Assembly (NCBI RefSeq): GCF_000250675.2
Contig: NC_018681.1
Coordinates: 7,502,001-7,566,000 of the forward strand
DNA: 64,000 nt
DNA from: Nocardia brasiliensis ATCC 700358
GTDB taxonomy: Bacteria; Actinomycetota; Actinomycetes; Mycobacteriales; Mycobacteriaceae
Direction: 5' to 3'
Positions 1-8,594 of this stretch are shown in pieces. A model generated the notes under the pieces. That model saw only the letters and a program-made list of their open reading frames with translations, was not told the DNA's origin and searched no databases. Numbering within the stretch: position 1 is the first letter of the stretch; each line of letters begins with the position of its first letter. The translations under genes and the position numbers were made by a program.

Positions 1-38
1 GAGCGGTGGGCGACGCGCAGACCGCGTCGCCCACCGCG

Positions 39-495
39 TCATTTCGGCAGCCGGCCCGGTTTGCGGCCGAGCACCATCGACGTGGGACCGATCAGCTGCC
101 GCTGCTCGATCCGGACGAAGCCCGCGTCGCGGAACCAGTCCGCGCACTGCGTGGTGGTCGCCTCGAAGCCTTCGCGCATCTCCAGCATGATGTTCAGGCT
201 GGACAGGTGGCTGATCATGTTGTCACGGCGGCGGGGATCGGTCATCGCGTCGTAGACGAGCAGCGCACCGCCGGGCGGGACGGCCGCGAACGCCTTGGCG
301 AACCACCCGAGACGACCAGAACCCCATCCCGGTCTCCAGGATCCGCTGCGGGTCGGCGAAGCGACGCAGCAGCGGACCCGCGAGGCGGCTCTGAAAGGCG
401 CGCATGAGCAACAGTTCGCGCCGGATATCGCGGGACCGGCCGGGATCGAGCGGTGCGGAGGGCAGTGCTGCGGCCGGACTCTCGGGGTGTGCCAT
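39..495 (-). pseudogene. O-methyltransferase remnant (internal deletion plus frameshift)
   Basis: Two pieces of one SAM-dependent O-methyltransferase lie in different frames. The upstream piece starts with ATG at 495 and contains a typical N-terminal stretch ending in ILETGMGFWSSRVV, where complete enzymes continue into the dimerisation and winged-helix region. The downstream piece, from about 300 to 39, reads AKAFAAVPPGGALLVYDAM and then the usual C-terminal strand and helix segments ending at the stop at 39. About 150 codons stand in place of the usual 330-350, so most of the middle, including the SAM-binding glycine motif, is missing. The frame changes near 300-310. The gene is very probably inactive. 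The pieces are confidently methyltransferase-like; the substrate is unknown. Confidence 0.7.
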
Positions 496-525
496 GACGC
501 AATTTCCTCTCGATCGGCGGTGCTC

Positions 526-1386
526 CTACTCCGGCAGCGTGCCGAGCAGCTGCTCGAAGTTGTCCGAGGCGATCAACGCCAGGCTGCTCTCGGTGCAGCG
601 GGTGGTGATGGCGAGCGAAAGGTGTCCTTCGTACCAGCGGTAGATCGATTGGCTGACCGGCCAGGGTTGTTCCGCGAAACCGTTGACGGCGAGCTGGGCC
701 AGCACGGCCCCGGCCCGCAGCACCTCGAGATCGTTGATCGGGTAGGCGTACATGTGCTGTTTGGCGGGCAGGATCACCAGCGCGCCCGCGGTCCCGGTCA
801 CCGGGTAGTCGCCGAGCCAGCGGACATGCGCCGTCGCGTACTCCGAGCCCGACAGCAGCGACAGCGGTAACCCCTCGGCGAGCGGGTCGTCGAACTCGTG
901 CACCGTGACCTCCAGCGGGCCGTCGGCGCGGACATTGCGTTCGGCCAGCGCGAACAGATCGTACTCACCGACCTGCCACTCCCGGCGCATTTCGTGGGTG
1001 ACCTGTGCGACGGTGTGCGCGCGATCGAGGACGACGCGCTGCACCAGCCCCGGCGCGACCATCCGGCGCACCGCGTCCTCGGCGCGCATCGTGCTGGGGT
1101 ACAGCCGGGTTCGGATCGAGTCGCGCACCGCCGCGAAGCTGTCCACGCCGTCGTGCGTGGCCAGTTCGAGGGTGGCGATGCCGGTGGCGAGATGATCGGC
1201 GGCCAGTGCGAACCAGTTCGCTTGCGGCTCACCGGCGGCCACGCGGCGCAGGTTGGCCAGCGACGTCTCGAACCGCCCGCGCCCGCCGTGCAACACGATG
1301 TGATCGGCGGACAGGATCCGGCAGGAAAACCCTTGGTGTCGCGCCGCTTCGACGAAGGCCTCCGACAGGAGATCGCGTTCCGGCAT
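526..1386 (-). CDS. Hypothetical protein, about 286 aa
   Basis: A soluble protein with no signal peptide or membrane segment that I could see. The ATG at 1386 is chosen because a GGAGGGG ribosome-binding site lies a few bases upstream; the frame stays open further upstream but only from a weak TTG. Visible features are an N-terminal alpha/beta segment (LLSEAFVEAARHQGF), a central RTRLYPSTM stretch and an acidic HEFDDPLAEG segment. I considered EspG and YtpQ/DUF1444-like families but could not confirm either from motifs, so no function is assigned. It is separated by about 30 bp from the methyltransferase remnant downstream. Confidence 0.6.
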   Translation of the reverse strand: MPERDLLSEAFVEAARHQGFSCRILSADHIVLHGGRGRFETSLANLRRVAAGEPQANWFALAADHLATGIATLELATHDGVDSFAAVRDSIRTRLYPSTMRAEDAVRRMVAPGLVQRVVLDRAHTVAQVTHEMRREWQVGEYDLFALAERNVRADGPLEVTVHEFDDPLAEGLPLSLLSGSEYATAHVRWLGDYPVTGTAGALVILPAKQHMYAYPINDLEVLRAGAVLAQLAVNGFAEQPWPVSQSIYRWYEGHLSLAITTRCTESSLALIASDNFEQLLGTLPE

Positions 1387-1619
1387 GAACAGCCCCCTCC
1401 ACCAGCACAATCCGCGTTCCGCTCTGAGCCGGCGCGCGGTTCCCCATCGATTCTGTCAGTTTTCGCCGCCGTGGGTGCGTGGGCGGCCGGGCCCCGGTCC
1501 GCTGGGCACGGCCCCGCGGTCCGGTCAGCGGACCATCGGACGAGTGTTGGCGCGGAACGGCCGACACGAACGTTCGCAAACCATATGATCGCCACAGAAT
1601 TGAGAGTGGAGATCGCCGC

Positions 1620-2993
1620 ATGACCGCAGTCGCCGACGCCGGCACCACCGGGTACGCCCGTGTCATCGCCCCACCGGGCTGGAGTCGCTGGCTGGTGCCG
1701 CCGGCGGCATTGTCCATCCATCTGGCCATCGGGCAGGCCTACGCGTGGAGCGTATTCAAACCGCCGCTGGAAAAGGCGATGGACGTCTCGGGCACCGGCA
1801 GCGCGCTGCCGTTCCAGATCGCCATCGTCATGCTCGGCCTGTCCGCGGCCTTCGGCGGCACCCTCGTCGAACGCCGCGGGCCGCGCTGGGCGATGACGGT
1901 CTCGCTGGTGTGCTTCTGCTCCGGACTGCTGATCTCGGCCCTCGGCGCGGCGACCGGAGCGTACTGGCTCATCGTTTTCGGCTACGGTTTCGTCGGCGGC
2001 ATCGGGCTCGGCATCGGCTACATCTCGCCGGTGTCGACGCTGATCAAGTGGTTTCCCGACCGGCCGGGCATGGCTACGGGTTTCGCCATCATGGGCTTCG
2101 GCGGCGGCGCGTTGATCGCCTCGCCGTGGACCACCCAACTGCTGTCGAGTTTCGGCAAGGACGATGCGGGGATCGCGAAAACCTTTCTGGTGATGGGCCT
2201 GACCTACGCCGTGTTCATGTCGGTGGGCGTGCTGCTCGTCCGCGTTCCGCCGCCGGGCTGGCGTCCGGCGGGGTGGGCGCCGTCGAAAAAGGCCGGGCGG
2301 CTGGTCAGCGACCACGACGTCGAAGCCGATGTCGCCATCCGCACGCCGCAGTTCTGGCTGCTGTGGATCGTGCTGTGCTGCAACGTGACCGCGGGGATCG
2401 GCATCCTGGAGAAGGCGGCGCCGATGGTGCTCGACTTCTTCGCGCAGACCTCGACGCCGGTCACCGTCACCGCGGCAGCGGGTTTCGTCGCGGTGCTGTC
2501 CGCGGCCAATATGGCGGGGCGGATCGGCTGGTCCTCGCTGTCGGACGTGATCGGCCGGAAGAATATGTACCGCGTCTACCTCGGCGTGGGCGCACTGGCC
2601 TACGCCATGGTGTGGTCGGTCGGCCAGACGAGCAAGCCGCTGTTCATCCTGGGCGCGATGGTGATCCTGTCGTTCTACGGCGGCGGGTTCGCCACCATCC
2701 CGGCCTATCTCAAGGATCTGTTCGGCACCTATCAGGTGGGCGCCATCCATGGCAGGCTGCTCACCGCCTGGTCGGTGGCCGGTGTCGCCGGACCGCTGAT
2801 CGTGAACGCCATCGCCGATTCCGGTGCCCGGCACGGCAAGACCGGCCCCGAACTGTACGGGACCTCGTTCGCGATCATGATCACGCTGCTCTGCGTGGGT
2901 TTCGCGGCCAATGAACTGATTCGCCCGGTGGCGGCGAAACACCATCGCACGGCCGAGCCGCGGGCCGTCGTCACGGAGAAGGACCCGGTATGA
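1620..2993 (+). CDS. MFS transporter, oxalate/formate antiporter (OFA) family
   Basis: An integral membrane carrier of about 457 aa with roughly 12 transmembrane helices. OFA-type features include the N-terminal AIGQAYAWSVF segment, the loop-2 motif around GGTLVERRGPRW and a second-half motif around GRIGWSSLSDVIGRKN. Family members exchange oxalate/formate or carry small carboxylates; the substrate here is inferred only from the family. The ATG at 1620 is chosen because the preceding in-frame codons have no ribosome-binding site, whereas GAGAGTGGAGA lies just upstream. Its stop overlaps the ATG of a tiny membrane protein (ATGA), a known two-gene arrangement for this family. Confidence 0.85.
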   Translation: MTAVADAGTTGYARVIAPPGWSRWLVPPAALSIHLAIGQAYAWSVFKPPLEKAMDVSGTGSALPFQIAIVMLGLSAAFGGTLVERRGPRWAMTVSLVCFCSGLLISALGAATGAYWLIVFGYGFVGGIGLGIGYISPVSTLIKWFPDRPGMATGFAIMGFGGGALIASPWTTQLLSSFGKDDAGIAKTFLVMGLTYAVFMSVGVLLVRVPPPGWRPAGWAPSKKAGRLVSDHDVEADVAIRTPQFWLLWIVLCCNVTAGIGILEKAAPMVLDFFAQTSTPVTVTAAAGFVAVLSAANMAGRIGWSSLSDVIGRKNMYRVYLGVGALAYAMVWSVGQTSKPLFILGAMVILSFYGGGFATIPAYLKDLFGTYQVGAIHGRLLTAWSVAGVAGPLIVNAIADSGARHGKTGPELYGTSFAIMITLLCVGFAANELIRPVAAKHHRTAEPRAVVTEKDPV

Positions 2994-3127
2994 CCGACGC
3001 CGAAAGCACCGAATCGACGCTGCCCCGGCGCATTCCGCTGCTGATCTTCGCCTGGCTGTGGGTGGCGATCCCGTTCGCCTACGGCGTAGATCGGCTGATC
3101 GTGAACCTGCTCAAGTTGTTTCACTGA
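2990..3127 (+). CDS. MFS transporter small subunit, 45 aa
   Basis: A small protein that begins MTDAESTESTLPRR and continues as one hydrophobic helix (IPLLIFAWLWVAIPFAYGV) followed by a short amphipathic tail ending in LLKLFH. Small single-helix partners of this kind follow OFA-type MFS carriers in many actinobacteria and are annotated as MFS small subunits. It starts inside the carrier stop codon (ATGA), which implies translational coupling and joint assembly in the membrane. It is easily missed because of its length. Role inferred from position and shape. Confidence 0.8.
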   Translation: MTDAESTESTLPRRIPLLIFAWLWVAIPFAYGVDRLIVNLLKLFH

Positions 3128-3243
3128 GCACCGCCACTCGGACGTCCGGCGGCACACAGTTGATCATGATGGCGTCATGAAAAAGTCATCATGGCTTGAT
3201 CCGATGGCGGTCGTTATGTCCGACTTCGAGACGAGGAACTGCC

Positions 3244-4215
3244 GTGCCGCTGACCAAGCCCACGAGGCTGAGCATCATCGCCGCACTCGCCACCACCTGT
3301 ATGGCGATGCCATTCCAAGCCACGGCCGCCCCCGCGGCCACGCCGGAACTGCGCGTGCTGACCTACAACACCTTCCTGTTCAGCAAGAACCTGTACCCCA
3401 ACTGGGGCCAGGACCATCGCGCCGCCGAGATCCCGAAAACCGACTTCTTCCGCGGCAACGACGTCGTCGTGTTGCAGGAGGCGTTCGACAACGGCGCCTC
3501 CGACGCGCTGAAATCCGCTGCGGCGGGTGAATATCCACACCAGACGCCGGTGGTCGGCCGGTCCAGGAACGGCTGGGACGCGACGGGCGGCAAGTATTCC
3601 GCCACCACACCGGAGGACGGTGGCGTCACCATCCTGAGCAAGTGGCCGATCCTGCGCAAAGAGCAGTTCGTCTTCGCCGACGCCTGCGGCGCCGACTGGT
3701 GGTCGAACAAAGGCTTCGCTTACGCGGTGCTCTCGGTGAACGGCAGCAAAGTGCATGTGATCGGCACGCACGCGCAGTCGACCGATCCCGGCTGCGGCGC
3801 GGGCGAAGCGGCCCGCGATCGTTCCTTGCAGTTCAAAGAGATCGACGCGTTTCTCAACGGAAAGAACATCCCCGCGACCGAGCAGGTACTGGTGGCGGGC
3901 GATATGAATGTCGATTCCCGCACCGCCGAGTACGGTTCGATGCTCGCCGACGCCGGATTGGAGCCTGCGACCTCGCGCACCGGTCATCAGTACTCCTTCG
4001 ACACCGCGGAGAATTCGATCGCGCACGAGCGCTACCCGAACGACCCGCGCGAAGACCTGGACTACGTCCTGCCCCGCAAGGGCCACGCCAAGCCGTCGTC
4101 GTGGCGGAACCACGTCATCAAGGAATCGTGCCCGGCCTGGACGGTGACCAGCCAGGGTAAGGACTACACCTACACCAATCTGTCCGATCACTACCCGGTG
4201 ATCGCGGGCGGCTGA
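3244..4215 (+). CDS. Secreted sphingomyelinase C-like endonuclease/exonuclease/phosphatase-fold hydrolase
   Basis: An exported phosphodiesterase of about 323 aa. A signal peptide (hydrophobic LSIIAALATTCMAM, cleavage near ATAAPA) precedes an EEP domain. Active-site features are LTYNTFLF near the start, VVLQEAFDN (metal-binding Glu), GTHAQSTD, VAGDMNVD (catalytic Asp/Asn pair) and the C-terminal LSDHYPV (Asp-His). This set matches bacterial neutral sphingomyelinases and the beta-toxin family, which cut sphingomyelin to ceramide and phosphocholine. GTG at 3244 is preferred because it places the signal peptide at the N-terminus and follows GAGGAA. Other phospholipid substrates are possible. Confidence 0.8.
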   Translation: MPLTKPTRLSIIAALATTCMAMPFQATAAPAATPELRVLTYNTFLFSKNLYPNWGQDHRAAEIPKTDFFRGNDVVVLQEAFDNGASDALKSAAAGEYPHQTPVVGRSRNGWDATGGKYSATTPEDGGVTILSKWPILRKEQFVFADACGADWWSNKGFAYAVLSVNGSKVHVIGTHAQSTDPGCGAGEAARDRSLQFKEIDAFLNGKNIPATEQVLVAGDMNVDSRTAEYGSMLADAGLEPATSRTGHQYSFDTAENSIAHERYPNDPREDLDYVLPRKGHAKPSSWRNHVIKESCPAWTVTSQGKDYTYTNLSDHYPVIAGG

Positions 4216-4313
4216 CCTCGCGAAGCCCATGCCTGCGCGCGTCCGGCGGGCAGGCACGGGCGGATTACCGCTTTGGCGAACGCTTTTCGGCGAGATCCGC
4301 TAGTTTGCTTGCT

Positions 4314-4979
4314 ATGCGGTCACGTTGGGGTGCTCTACTCGCCATTGCCGTCTTGTCGTCGATCGGCCCGGTCGTCGGCGCTACCCCGGCCACGGCCGGC
4401 CCGCCCGTGGTGTCGTGCGCGTTCACGCCGACCGCGCCGGACAATCCGGCCGCCCGCCCGGTGGCGCCGCCACTGCCGGTCGCCCTCGGCATCGGCACCA
4501 TCGATGTCACGTTCCAGTTCAACTACGGCCCGGTCACCCTCCGGCTCAACCGGGCGGGCGCCGCGCCGTGCGCGGTGCAGAACATGACGAGTCTGGTGGC
4601 ACAACGCTTCTACGACCAGAGTCAGTGCTGGCGGCTCACCGACAGCGCCCGCCTCGGCGTGCTGCAATGCGGCGATATCTTCGAAGTGGAGAAGGGCGGG
4701 CCCGGCTACCAGTTCCCGGACGAGGTCGACGGCACCGAAACCTATCCGCGCGGCACCGTGGCGATGGGCAACCAGGGCCCCGGCACCAATGGCAGCGAAT
4801 TCTTCATCGTCCATTCGTTCGCCAATATTCCGGCGAACTACTCGGTGCTGGGTCAGGTCATAGCCGGTATGGATGTCCTCGATCGCATGGTCGCCGCGGG
4901 TATCACGCCGACCGAACGCGGGCCGCGCGATGGCCTGCCCGCCGAGCCGGTCGTGATCACCAGCGCCACCCTGTCCTGA
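4314..4979 (+). CDS. Secreted cyclophilin-type peptidyl-prolyl isomerase
   Basis: A protein of about 221 aa with an N-terminal signal peptide (ALLAIAVLSSIGPVVG, then ATPATA) and one cyclophilin domain. The core motifs are FYDQSQCWRL, the GYQFPDE loop, GTVAMGNQGPGTNGSEFFIVH and YSVLGQVIAGMDVLDRM, in the order of the PpiA/PpiB family. It probably catalyses proline isomerisation in secreted proteins at the cell surface. Cysteines in the mature part (VSCAFTP, APCAVQ, QCWRL, LQCGD) could form disulfides, consistent with an extracytoplasmic location. It lies about 100 bp after the sphingomyelinase gene. Confidence 0.85.
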   Translation: MRSRWGALLAIAVLSSIGPVVGATPATAGPPVVSCAFTPTAPDNPAARPVAPPLPVALGIGTIDVTFQFNYGPVTLRLNRAGAAPCAVQNMTSLVAQRFYDQSQCWRLTDSARLGVLQCGDIFEVEKGGPGYQFPDEVDGTETYPRGTVAMGNQGPGTNGSEFFIVHSFANIPANYSVLGQVIAGMDVLDRMVAAGITPTERGPRDGLPAEPVVITSATLS

Positions 4980-5041
4980 ACGCCGGCCGGAACCGAAGAG
5001 CCGCCCCACCTTTGGGGCCGAGCGGCCGACCGGCCTGCGGA

Positions 5042-5512
5042 CTAGACGCCTGCGGCGACCTTCTTGCCCGTCTTCTTCGCGGTCTTCTTGGCGGGTTCGA
5101 CGAACGAGGGCACCGCGGGCTTCTTCGAATTCGCCGCGGGCGCCTTGGCGGCCTCGGCCGGCGCGGCCTCCGGCGCTTCGTGCGCGGCCCGGTAGGCGGC
5201 GGTGACCTCGGCCGAGATCCGGCCGCGTGTCGAGACCCGGTGCCCGTTCTCGGCGGCCCAGGTCCGGATGGCGGCGAGCTGGCCGTCGCCCGAGGCGCTG
5301 CGAGCCCGCGGGGTGGCGCTCGCCCGCGCACCGGCGCGACCCGTCTTGCGCGCCTTTTCCGCCCACGGATCGACGAGGGCACGCAGCTTGGCCGCGTTCG
5401 CATACGACAGGTCGATTTCGTACATGCGGCCATCGAAACCGAACGAGACCGTTTCATCAGCCTTCGAGCCGTCAAGGTCGTCGATCAACGCCTCGATGAT
5501 TTGCCTTGCCAT
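5042..5512 (-). CDS. lsr2: Lsr2-family nucleoid-associated protein
   Basis: A DNA-bridging, xenogeneic-silencing protein of about 156 aa. The N-terminal half (MARQIIEALIDDLDGS through the EIDLSYANAAKLRALVDPW helix) is the dimerisation domain; the C-terminal domain contains IRTWAAENGHRVSTRGRISAEV, whose RGR element inserts into the minor groove of AT-rich DNA. A basic Ala/Lys tail (KKTAKKTGKK) extends past the usual end, making it longer than mycobacterial Lsr2 (about 112 aa). Lsr2 proteins often repress biosynthetic clusters, so it could act on the large cluster in this window; that is inference. Confidence 0.9.
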   Translation of the reverse strand: MARQIIEALIDDLDGSKADETVSFGFDGRMYEIDLSYANAAKLRALVDPWAEKARKTGRAGARASATPRARSASGDGQLAAIRTWAAENGHRVSTRGRISAEVTAAYRAAHEAPEAAPAEAAKAPAANSKKPAVPSFVEPAKKTAKKTGKKVAAGV

Positions 5513-5786
5513 TCTTGATTCCCTTCGAGGAAATGCGGAGCGGGTCAGCGGCGACGTTAGCACGGCGGATACCGCGACATACAGTTGCATACGTTGGCCG
5601 GAGCGCATTTTCAGCTTTGAAATCCGGCGGCGAAGATAGCCGCACCGCATCACCGAACCACGCAATTCGTACCCATTCCGGTGGATCGTCGCGGCAAGTG
5701 GCGCGGGTATTTCGATGAGCGAACCGCGCCGTCGACGTGGACCGGGCGAGCATGTCAGGGTGGGCGCGACCGAGAGCGGAGCACGA

Positions 5787-6719
5787 ATGAATCGGGAGCG
5801 GGAAAGCATGGTCGAACACGGGGACGCGGTCACCAGGCCGGACGGAGCCGAACTGCTGTATCGGCCGGCCGGGCGGGCGAGCGCGCAGAACGCCGCCTTT
5901 TCACCGGACGGTAATGCCTTGGTGTTCACGCAGTTCGACGCGGGCTACAACCTCGGCGGGGCAAGTTTGCGGGTGCTGCGCACTTCCGGCGGCCCGCCGC
6001 AAGTACTGGTGCGCAAAGGCGATCAAGCGGCGGTGAATCTGCCCGGCGCGGCATGGAACAAGCCGACCGGGCTGATCACCTTCTCCTATGACGTCACCGA
6101 TCTGGACGAAATCTGGACGATCGCGCCGGGCAGCGCACCGACGCGGGTGACCACACACGACAGCATCCGCGGTTACACCGAACCGAGCTTCGCCCCGGAC
6201 GGCGAATGGATTGTCTTCCAGGAGAACGACACCCAGACCGGCCCCGGTGCGCGCGGCAGCATCTGGAAGGTGCGCCGAGCCGACGGCCTGCCCATCGAAC
6301 TCGTGGACGGCCCGGGCACGGACACCGACAACCGTCAGCCGAACTGGTCGCCGCGCGGTGACCGGATCGTATTCCAGTCGCGCCATGCGGATTCCGCGGA
6401 CTGGGACCTGGTCACCATCGCGTCGGACGGCTCGGGGCGCGCGACGCTCACCGCCGGCGCGGACGAGGACACCGACGCCAGCTTCTCGCCCGACGGGAAT
6501 TGGGTGGTGTACTCCTCCGACCATGCGCGTACCCCGCATGCCCAGATCTTCGCGCACCGGGCCGACGGCACCGGCCTGCCCGTGCGCGTCACCACCTCCG
6601 AGCACTACGACGGCGCACCGAGCTGGTCGCCGGACGGACGGTGGATCACCTTCGAGTCCAGCGCCGACGGCGAATCCGCCACCGCCCTCTGGCGCATCCC
6701 GACCCGGATCCTGGGCTAG
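5787..6719 (+). CDS. TolB-like beta-propeller (PD40 repeat) protein
   Basis: A protein of about 310 aa made of repeated WD40-like PD40 motifs, seen as FSPDGNALVFTQF, FAPDGEWIVFQEN, WSPRGDRIVFQSR, FSPDGNWVVYSSD and WSPDGRWITFESS. These form a six-bladed propeller like the C-terminal domain of TolB. There is no clear signal peptide and no N-terminal TolB domain, so it is probably cytoplasmic and may mediate protein binding. Two starts are plausible: ATG 5787 after GAGCGGAG, and ATG 5808 after CGGGAGCGGG. The role is unknown. Confidence 0.75.
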   Translation: MNRERESMVEHGDAVTRPDGAELLYRPAGRASAQNAAFSPDGNALVFTQFDAGYNLGGASLRVLRTSGGPPQVLVRKGDQAAVNLPGAAWNKPTGLITFSYDVTDLDEIWTIAPGSAPTRVTTHDSIRGYTEPSFAPDGEWIVFQENDTQTGPGARGSIWKVRRADGLPIELVDGPGTDTDNRQPNWSPRGDRIVFQSRHADSADWDLVTIASDGSGRATLTAGADEDTDASFSPDGNWVVYSSDHARTPHAQIFAHRADGTGLPVRVTTSEHYDGAPSWSPDGRWITFESSADGESATALWRIPTRILG

Positions 6720-6722
6720 GTT

Positions 6723-8180
6723 TTAGCGGAACGGCGGCTCGTTGAACGTGCGCAGCTTGCGGGAATGCAGCCGGTCCCCCTCGGCGCGCAGGAATTCCAC
6801 TGCGCGGATGCCGATTTGGAGATGCTCGGAGATGGCGCCCTCGTAGAAGCGGTTCGCCTGACCCGGCAGCTTGATCTCACCGTGCAACGGCTTGTCCGAG
6901 ACACACAGCAGCGTGCCGTAGGGCACTCGGAAGCGATAGCCCTGCGCCGCGATGGTGGCGCTTTCCATGTCGACGGCGACCGCGCGGCTCAGGTTGAACC
7001 GCAGGGCCGACGCCGAATAGCGCAGCTCCCAGTTCCGGTCGTCGGTGGTGACCACGGTGCCGGTGCGCAACCGCTGCTTCACCGCTTCGCCCGGCATGCC
7101 GCTCACCGTCTTGGTCGCGTCGTACAGCGCCCGCTGCACCTCCGCGATGCTGGGAATCGGAATATCCGGCGGCAGTACGGAATCCAGCACATGGTCGTCG
7201 CGCAGATAGGCGTGCGCGAGCACATAGTCGCCGATCGCCTGGCTCTCGCGCAGGCCGCCGCAGTGGCCGATCATCAGCCAGGCGTGCGGGCGCAGCACCG
7301 CGAGGTGATCGCAGATGGTCTTCGCGTTCGACGGGCCGACACCGATGTTCACCAGGGTGATACCGCGCCGCCCGGGTGCGGTGAGATGCCAGGCGGGCAT
7401 TTGATGTTTCTTCCACGCCAGATCGGAGATCAGCCCGACGCCCGCGGTCTCCGCGCTGATCACGGTGCCGCCCGCGCAGGAGAGACGGTCGTAGGGGCCG
7501 TCCGGATCGGCGATCTGCTCGCCGGCCCAGCGCACGAACTCGTCGACATAGCGCGAGTAATTGGTGAACAGGACGAACGACTGGAAATGCTCGGCGGGCG
7601 TACCCGTGTAGTGCTGCAACCGGGCCAGCGAGAAGTCGGTGCGCAACGCGTCGAAATGACTGAGTGGGAAGGTGTCGGCGGGATCGAGAATGCCGTCCGC
7701 GGTTTCGTCACCGATCGTGGCCAGATCGGTGGTGGGGAAATATTTCGCCAGCGCCGCGGCCATCGAACGATCCAGCGCGAGGTCGGCGCGATCGATCACG
7801 TACGGGAACGGGATGTCCTGGCGCGACGGCGACACCTCGACGCGCACGTCGTAGTCGTGTTCGATCATCGCCAACTGCTCCGACAGATAGTGGCGCAGCA
7901 GGTCGGGCCGGGTGACGGTGGTGGCGTAGCTGCCCGGCCTGGTGAACCGCCCCCACGCACGGGAGCGGTTCTTCGGCGCGGCGTCACCGTCCCAGCTGAT
8001 GCGCAGTTCCGGGTAGGCGAACGCGCCGGCGGCACGGGCGGCCAGGTCGGGCAGGGTGCCGTTCTCTACGAAGTCCCGTAGCGCGGTTCGCAGCGCGCCG
8101 ACCGACCCCTGATAGAGCGCGTCCAGGCGGTCCAGCGCCTCGGCCCCGGTCAACGAGGTGCCTTCGTGCCTGCCCGGCAT
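6723..8180 (-). CDS. amn: AMP nucleosidase
   Basis: Hydrolyses AMP to adenine and ribose 5-phosphate. At about 485 aa it has the length of the Amn family, with the N-terminal regulatory domain (LDALYQGSVGALRTAL) and a C-terminal nucleoside-phosphorylase-like catalytic domain showing NIGVGPSNAKTICDHLAVLRP, IGHCGGLR, and AVDMESATIAAQGYRF, where the Glu of the MES motif binds ribose. The ATG at 8180 follows GGGAGG at good spacing. It ends just after the convergent propeller gene. Role: adenylate pool control and purine salvage. Confidence 0.9.
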   Translation of the reverse strand: MPGRHEGTSLTGAEALDRLDALYQGSVGALRTALRDFVENGTLPDLAARAAGAFAYPELRISWDGDAAPKNRSRAWGRFTRPGSYATTVTRPDLLRHYLSEQLAMIEHDYDVRVEVSPSRQDIPFPYVIDRADLALDRSMAAALAKYFPTTDLATIGDETADGILDPADTFPLSHFDALRTDFSLARLQHYTGTPAEHFQSFVLFTNYSRYVDEFVRWAGEQIADPDGPYDRLSCAGGTVISAETAGVGLISDLAWKKHQMPAWHLTAPGRRGITLVNIGVGPSNAKTICDHLAVLRPHAWLMIGHCGGLRESQAIGDYVLAHAYLRDDHVLDSVLPPDIPIPSIAEVQRALYDATKTVSGMPGEAVKQRLRTGTVVTTDDRNWELRYSASALRFNLSRAVAVDMESATIAAQGYRFRVPYGTLLCVSDKPLHGEIKLPGQANRFYEGAISEHLQIGIRAVEFLRAEGDRLHSRKLRTFNEPPFR

Positions 8181-8245
8181 GTGTCCTCCCAGCTCACGTT
8201 CGCTCAGCCGTCGTGAGGACACCGTATTTCACGCCCGGCGCGCCT

Positions 8246-8563
8246 TCAAAGTGCGCTGGTGACGGCGGCCGACGCGCATCGAGCGGCCATCCGTTTCGCG
8301 AGCAGCAGCACCGCCTGCTCGCGCAGCAGACCGATCCGGCCCGCGCAGTTGTCGGCCAGGGCCAGCGCCATGCCGTCGTGCACGCTGCCGGGATCGCTCA
8401 GCAGCTCGTCCAATTCCATACCCGCCCTGGCCTGCTCGAAGGTGAGCATGCGGTGCGGCAGCCAGCTGAGACACCAGGCCTTGCGGTCGTGCTCCGCGGT
8501 ACGGGAGGCGAATTCCGGGGTGGTATCGCTGGTCATCGACCACGCGGTGATGTAGAGCGCCAT
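8246..8563 (-). CDS. Hypothetical protein, 105 aa
   Basis: A small soluble protein, mostly helical, beginning MALYITAWSMTSDTTPEF and containing a tryptophan-rich segment (AWCLSWLPHRM) and a long C-terminal helix. ATG at 8563 is chosen because AAGGAG precedes it. I do not recognise a family. It lies between amn and the CAP-domain gene, all on the same strand. No function is proposed. Confidence 0.55.
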   Translation of the reverse strand: MALYITAWSMTSDTTPEFASRTAEHDRKAWCLSWLPHRMLTFEQARAGMELDELLSDPGSVHDGMALALADNCAGRIGLLREQAVLLLAKRMAARCASAAVTSAL

Positions 8564-8594
8564 ATCGAACTCCTTCTGCGCCTGGCTCCGAGCG

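Noticed and set aside
526..1386. EspG or YtpQ-like protein
   Set aside because: Only vague resemblance; no diagnostic motif could be confirmed.
798..2945. A 715-codon open frame on the minus strand opposite the MFS gene
   Set aside because: It is Arg/His/Asp-rich with no motif, and is the antisense shadow of the hypothetical gene and MFS carrier, which have clear ribosome-binding sites and family motifs.
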